5,918 nucleotides of DNA from an uncultured Eubacterium sp. Lineage in GTDB: Bacteria; Bacillota; Clostridia; Lachnospirales; Lachnospiraceae. Location: NCBI GenBank assembly GCA_910584345.1, contig CAJTZX010000089.1, positions 1 to 5,918 of the forward strand. The letters are read 5' to 3'. A program made the translations under genes and the position numbers. Shown here in pieces: positions 5,778 through 5,918 of this stretch. Every line of letters begins with the position of its first letter. The first letter of the stretch is position 1. Below the pieces are notes generated by a model that was not told the origin of the DNA, did no database searches, and was given only the letters and a program-made list of their open reading frames with translations.

Positions 5778-5918
5778 CTATGGTTTTAAATTGTAATTTG
5801 ATAATGCATCCGTTGATCTAATGTTACTATTCACGGGCAATGTCATTAACTTAAGCTTTTCATAGACAGACTTTGCGCCTGGTGGAATGGTTTTGCTGGC
5901 TGGAACATCCTCTGAAAG
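5778..5918 (-). other. Possible 3' end of an unknown minus-strand ORF, running off the window
   Basis: A minus-strand frame stays open from the window edge for 46 codons and ends with TAG at 5780-5778, 12 bases before the PqqD-kinase start. That spacing is typical of genes in one operon, and the stop overlaps the next gene's ribosome site. I recognise no domain in the residues. The frame passes through the repeat motif at 5823-5855 and reads LKLMTL there, so it may simply be a chance frame through a repeat or a gene truncated by it. A full-length gene outside the window cannot be excluded. Confidence 0.25.
5823..5855 (-). repeat. Short inverted copy of the left-edge repeat motif
   Basis: On the minus strand, CTTAAGTTAATGACATT (5855-5839) matches 37-53 of the plus strand at 16 of 17 positions. 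Three bases later comes GTGAATAGTAAC (5834-5823), which resembles the right edge of the left element (178-193). In the left element the two motifs are separated by about 125 bases of hairpins; here they are almost adjacent. This looks like a short or internally deleted version of the same repeat in the opposite orientation. Confidence 0.55.

Noticed and set aside
5790..5795. TACAAT as -10 box of the PqqD-kinase gene
   Set aside because: It matches at five of six positions, but I find no acceptable -35 box at 16-18 bases and no extended -10, so it stays unsupported.

Overview
The window looks like chromosomal DNA of a low-to-moderate GC Gram-positive anaerobe, most likely a gut Clostridia member of the Lachnospiraceae type. 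This rests on strong AAAGGAG-like ribosome binding sites, a divergent short signal peptidase II, an MepA-type MATE transporter, and a leader-bearing small protein beside a PqqD/HPr-kinase-like protein. Assignment to a genus is not possible from the sequence alone.

Layout. Positions 1-248 carry no convincing gene. They hold a palindrome-rich, repeat-like element (about 37-193) followed by a promoter. On the plus strand, a two-gene operon follows: a signal peptidase II-like gene (291-749) and a MATE efflux gene (754-2133), separated by 4 bases. The MATE gene meets the next gene tail to tail, with overlapping stop codons (2130-2133). The rest is transcribed from the minus strand, read right to left: a possible 3' end of an unknown ORF (5918-5778), a PqqD-HPr-kinase-like fusion (5765-4581), a promoter, a 144-residue leader-bearing small protein (4463-4029), a strong Rho-independent terminator, and an ABC exporter (3908-2130). 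A second, shorter copy of the left-edge repeat motif lies inverted near the right edge (5823-5855).

How the genes may work together. The minus-strand trio is the interesting part. A fused leader-recognition domain and P-loop kinase-like domain, a highly expressible leader-bearing small protein, and an ABC exporter without a peptidase domain together look like a compact peptide or protein modification and export locus related to RiPP pathways. The proposed flow is that the PqqD part binds the conserved-looking leader, the kinase-like part modifies the attached domain, and the ABC protein exports it. No radical SAM enzyme, cyclase or dedicated leader peptidase is visible in the window. The modification and its target are inference. 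The plus-strand operon looks like ordinary housekeeping and efflux functions with no obvious link.
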